DNA from: Gammaproteobacteria bacterium
GTDB taxonomy: Bacteria; Pseudomonadota; Gammaproteobacteria; Steroidobacterales; Steroidobacteraceae
Reading direction: 5' to 3'
DNA: 13,712 nt
Assembly: GCA_003162555.1 (NCBI GenBank)
Contig: PMNQ01000099.1
Coordinates: 1-13,712, forward strand
The position numbers were made by a program, and so were the translations under genes. Below the pieces are notes generated by a model that saw only the letters and a list, made by a program, of their open reading frames with translations, had not been told where the DNA came from and did no database searches. Positions 13,030 through 13,712 of this stretch are shown one piece after another. Positions within the stretch are counted from its first letter, which is position 1. Every line of letters begins with the position of its first letter.

Positions 13030-13712
13030 CTAGCGCGTTACCACAGGTGCCACGGGTGACTTGATCGCGTCCCTGGCCAGCTCGGCGATGCCGCCGACCG
13101 AAGCCAGCAGTCCCGAGGCCTCCACCGGCATGAAGTACACCTTCTGGTTGGGCGAAGTTGCAAAAGCCTTCAGCGCCTCGGTGTATTTCTGCGCGACGAA
13201 ATAATTGAGCGCCTGGACATTGCCCTTGGAAATGGCTTCAGACACCATCGCAGTAGCCTTGGCTTCCGCTTCGGCGGTGCGCTCGCGCGCTTCGGCAGCA
13301 CGGAACGCGGCTTCCTTGGCGCCTTCGGCTGACAGCACGGCCGCCTGCTTCTCGCCCTCGGCCTTGAGGATTGCGGCCTGCCGGAAACCCTCGGCCTCGA
13401 GGATGTTGGCGCGCTTGTCACGCTCGGCCTTCATCTGCCGGCCCATCGAATCGATCAGGTCCTGCGGCGGCTGGATATCCTTGATCTCGATGCGCGTGAC
13501 CTTGATGCCCCAGGGCATGGTGGCGTCATCGACCACGCGCAGCAGCCGGTGGTTGATGTCGTCGCGCTTCGAGAGCGTCTCGTCCAGATCCATCGCACCG
13601 ACCACGGTGCGGATGTTGGTCATCGTCAGGTTCACGGTCGCGAGCCGCAGGTTGTCGACCTCGTAGGCCGCCTTGGCCGCATCCTGCACCTGGTAGAACA
13701 CCACGGCATCGA
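13030..13712 (-). CDS. qmcA: SPFH/Band 7 (stomatin-like) protein, QmcA type, 5' end outside window
   Basis: The C-terminal 227 residues are visible; the N-terminus and start lie beyond the right edge. The sequence begins [18 protein letters not shown], in the middle of the Band 7 domain. It continues with [45 protein letters not shown] and MKAERDKRA, which closely follow the QmcA/stomatin pattern. Next come a long Ala/Glu-rich helix with repeated (I/V)LxAEGxxQAA units, likely a coiled coil for ring assembly, and the conserved stretch [17 protein letters not shown]. Homologues are anchored in the inner membrane by an N-terminal segment and form large oligomers with NfeD partners. The gene symbol is by similarity of the pattern only. 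The frame is open to the window end; an internal GTG at 13702-13704 is not the start. Confidence 0.92.
   Translation of the reverse strand, partial: DAVVFYQVQDAAKAAYEVDNLRLATVNLTMTNIRTVVGAMDLDETLSKRDDINHRLLRVVDDATMPWGIKVTRIEIKDIQPPQDLIDSMGRQMKAERDKRANILEAEGFRQAAILKAEGEKQAAVLSAEGAKEAAFRAAEARERTAEAEAKATAMVSEAISKGNVQALNYFVAQKYTEALKAFATSPNQKVYFMPVEASGLLASVGGIAELARDAIKSPVAPVVTR

Noticed and set aside
1..13712. CRISPR array, tRNA or IS element
   Set aside because: No regularly spaced repeats, no cloverleaf with an acceptor/T-loop pattern and no transposase were seen.

Overview
This is GC-rich bacterial chromosomal DNA with densely packed genes. The protein families and the Trk, NfeD/SPFH and CHASE4 types fit a proteobacterium, possibly a gammaproteobacterium near Xanthomonadales/Nevskiales. 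No rRNA or marker gene is present, so that placement is a weak inference. I see no tRNA, rRNA, IS element, phage gene or CRISPR array.

Layout. Positions 1-282 hold no convincing gene but carry several hairpins in a row, including a perfect 19-bp inverted repeat. Positions 283-9644 hold six genes on the + strand with small gaps or overlaps: TrkH-type potassium uptake subunit; MFS transporter of the anion:cation symporter type; secreted serine hydrolase of the beta-lactamase/penicillin-binding-protein fold; APC-type amino acid/amine permease; 805-residue flavoprotein of the dimethylglycine/sarcosine dehydrogenase family; choline-kinase/aminoglycoside-phosphotransferase-fold kinase. On the - strand, ending 2 bases from the kinase stop, is a CHASE4-HAMP membrane sensor with an atypical histidine-kinase core (9647-11554). 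Next is an intergenic region with paired palindromic repeats and a short membrane-protein reading frame whose coding signal changes frame partway (11555-12082). The right end holds three - strand genes, in transcription order: a QmcA-like SPFH protein (cut by the window edge), an NfeD-like membrane protein and a two-CBS-domain protein.

How the genes may work together. The permease, N-demethylating flavoprotein and small-molecule kinase (4836-9644) look like one catabolic unit for an N-methylated amine or related compound: import, oxidative demethylation with transfer to folate, and phosphorylation of a choline/ethanolamine-like alcohol. A candidate extended -10 element sits exactly where it would start a leaderless transcript at the permease ATG. 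The exact substrate cannot be read from sequence. The SPFH/NfeD pair is a classic membrane-quality-control or membrane-domain couple. The CBS protein is probably its downstream neighbour in the same transcript. The most unusual items are the structured element at the left end, the amine-catabolism trio, the degenerate sensor kinase and the frame switch near 11910-11930.
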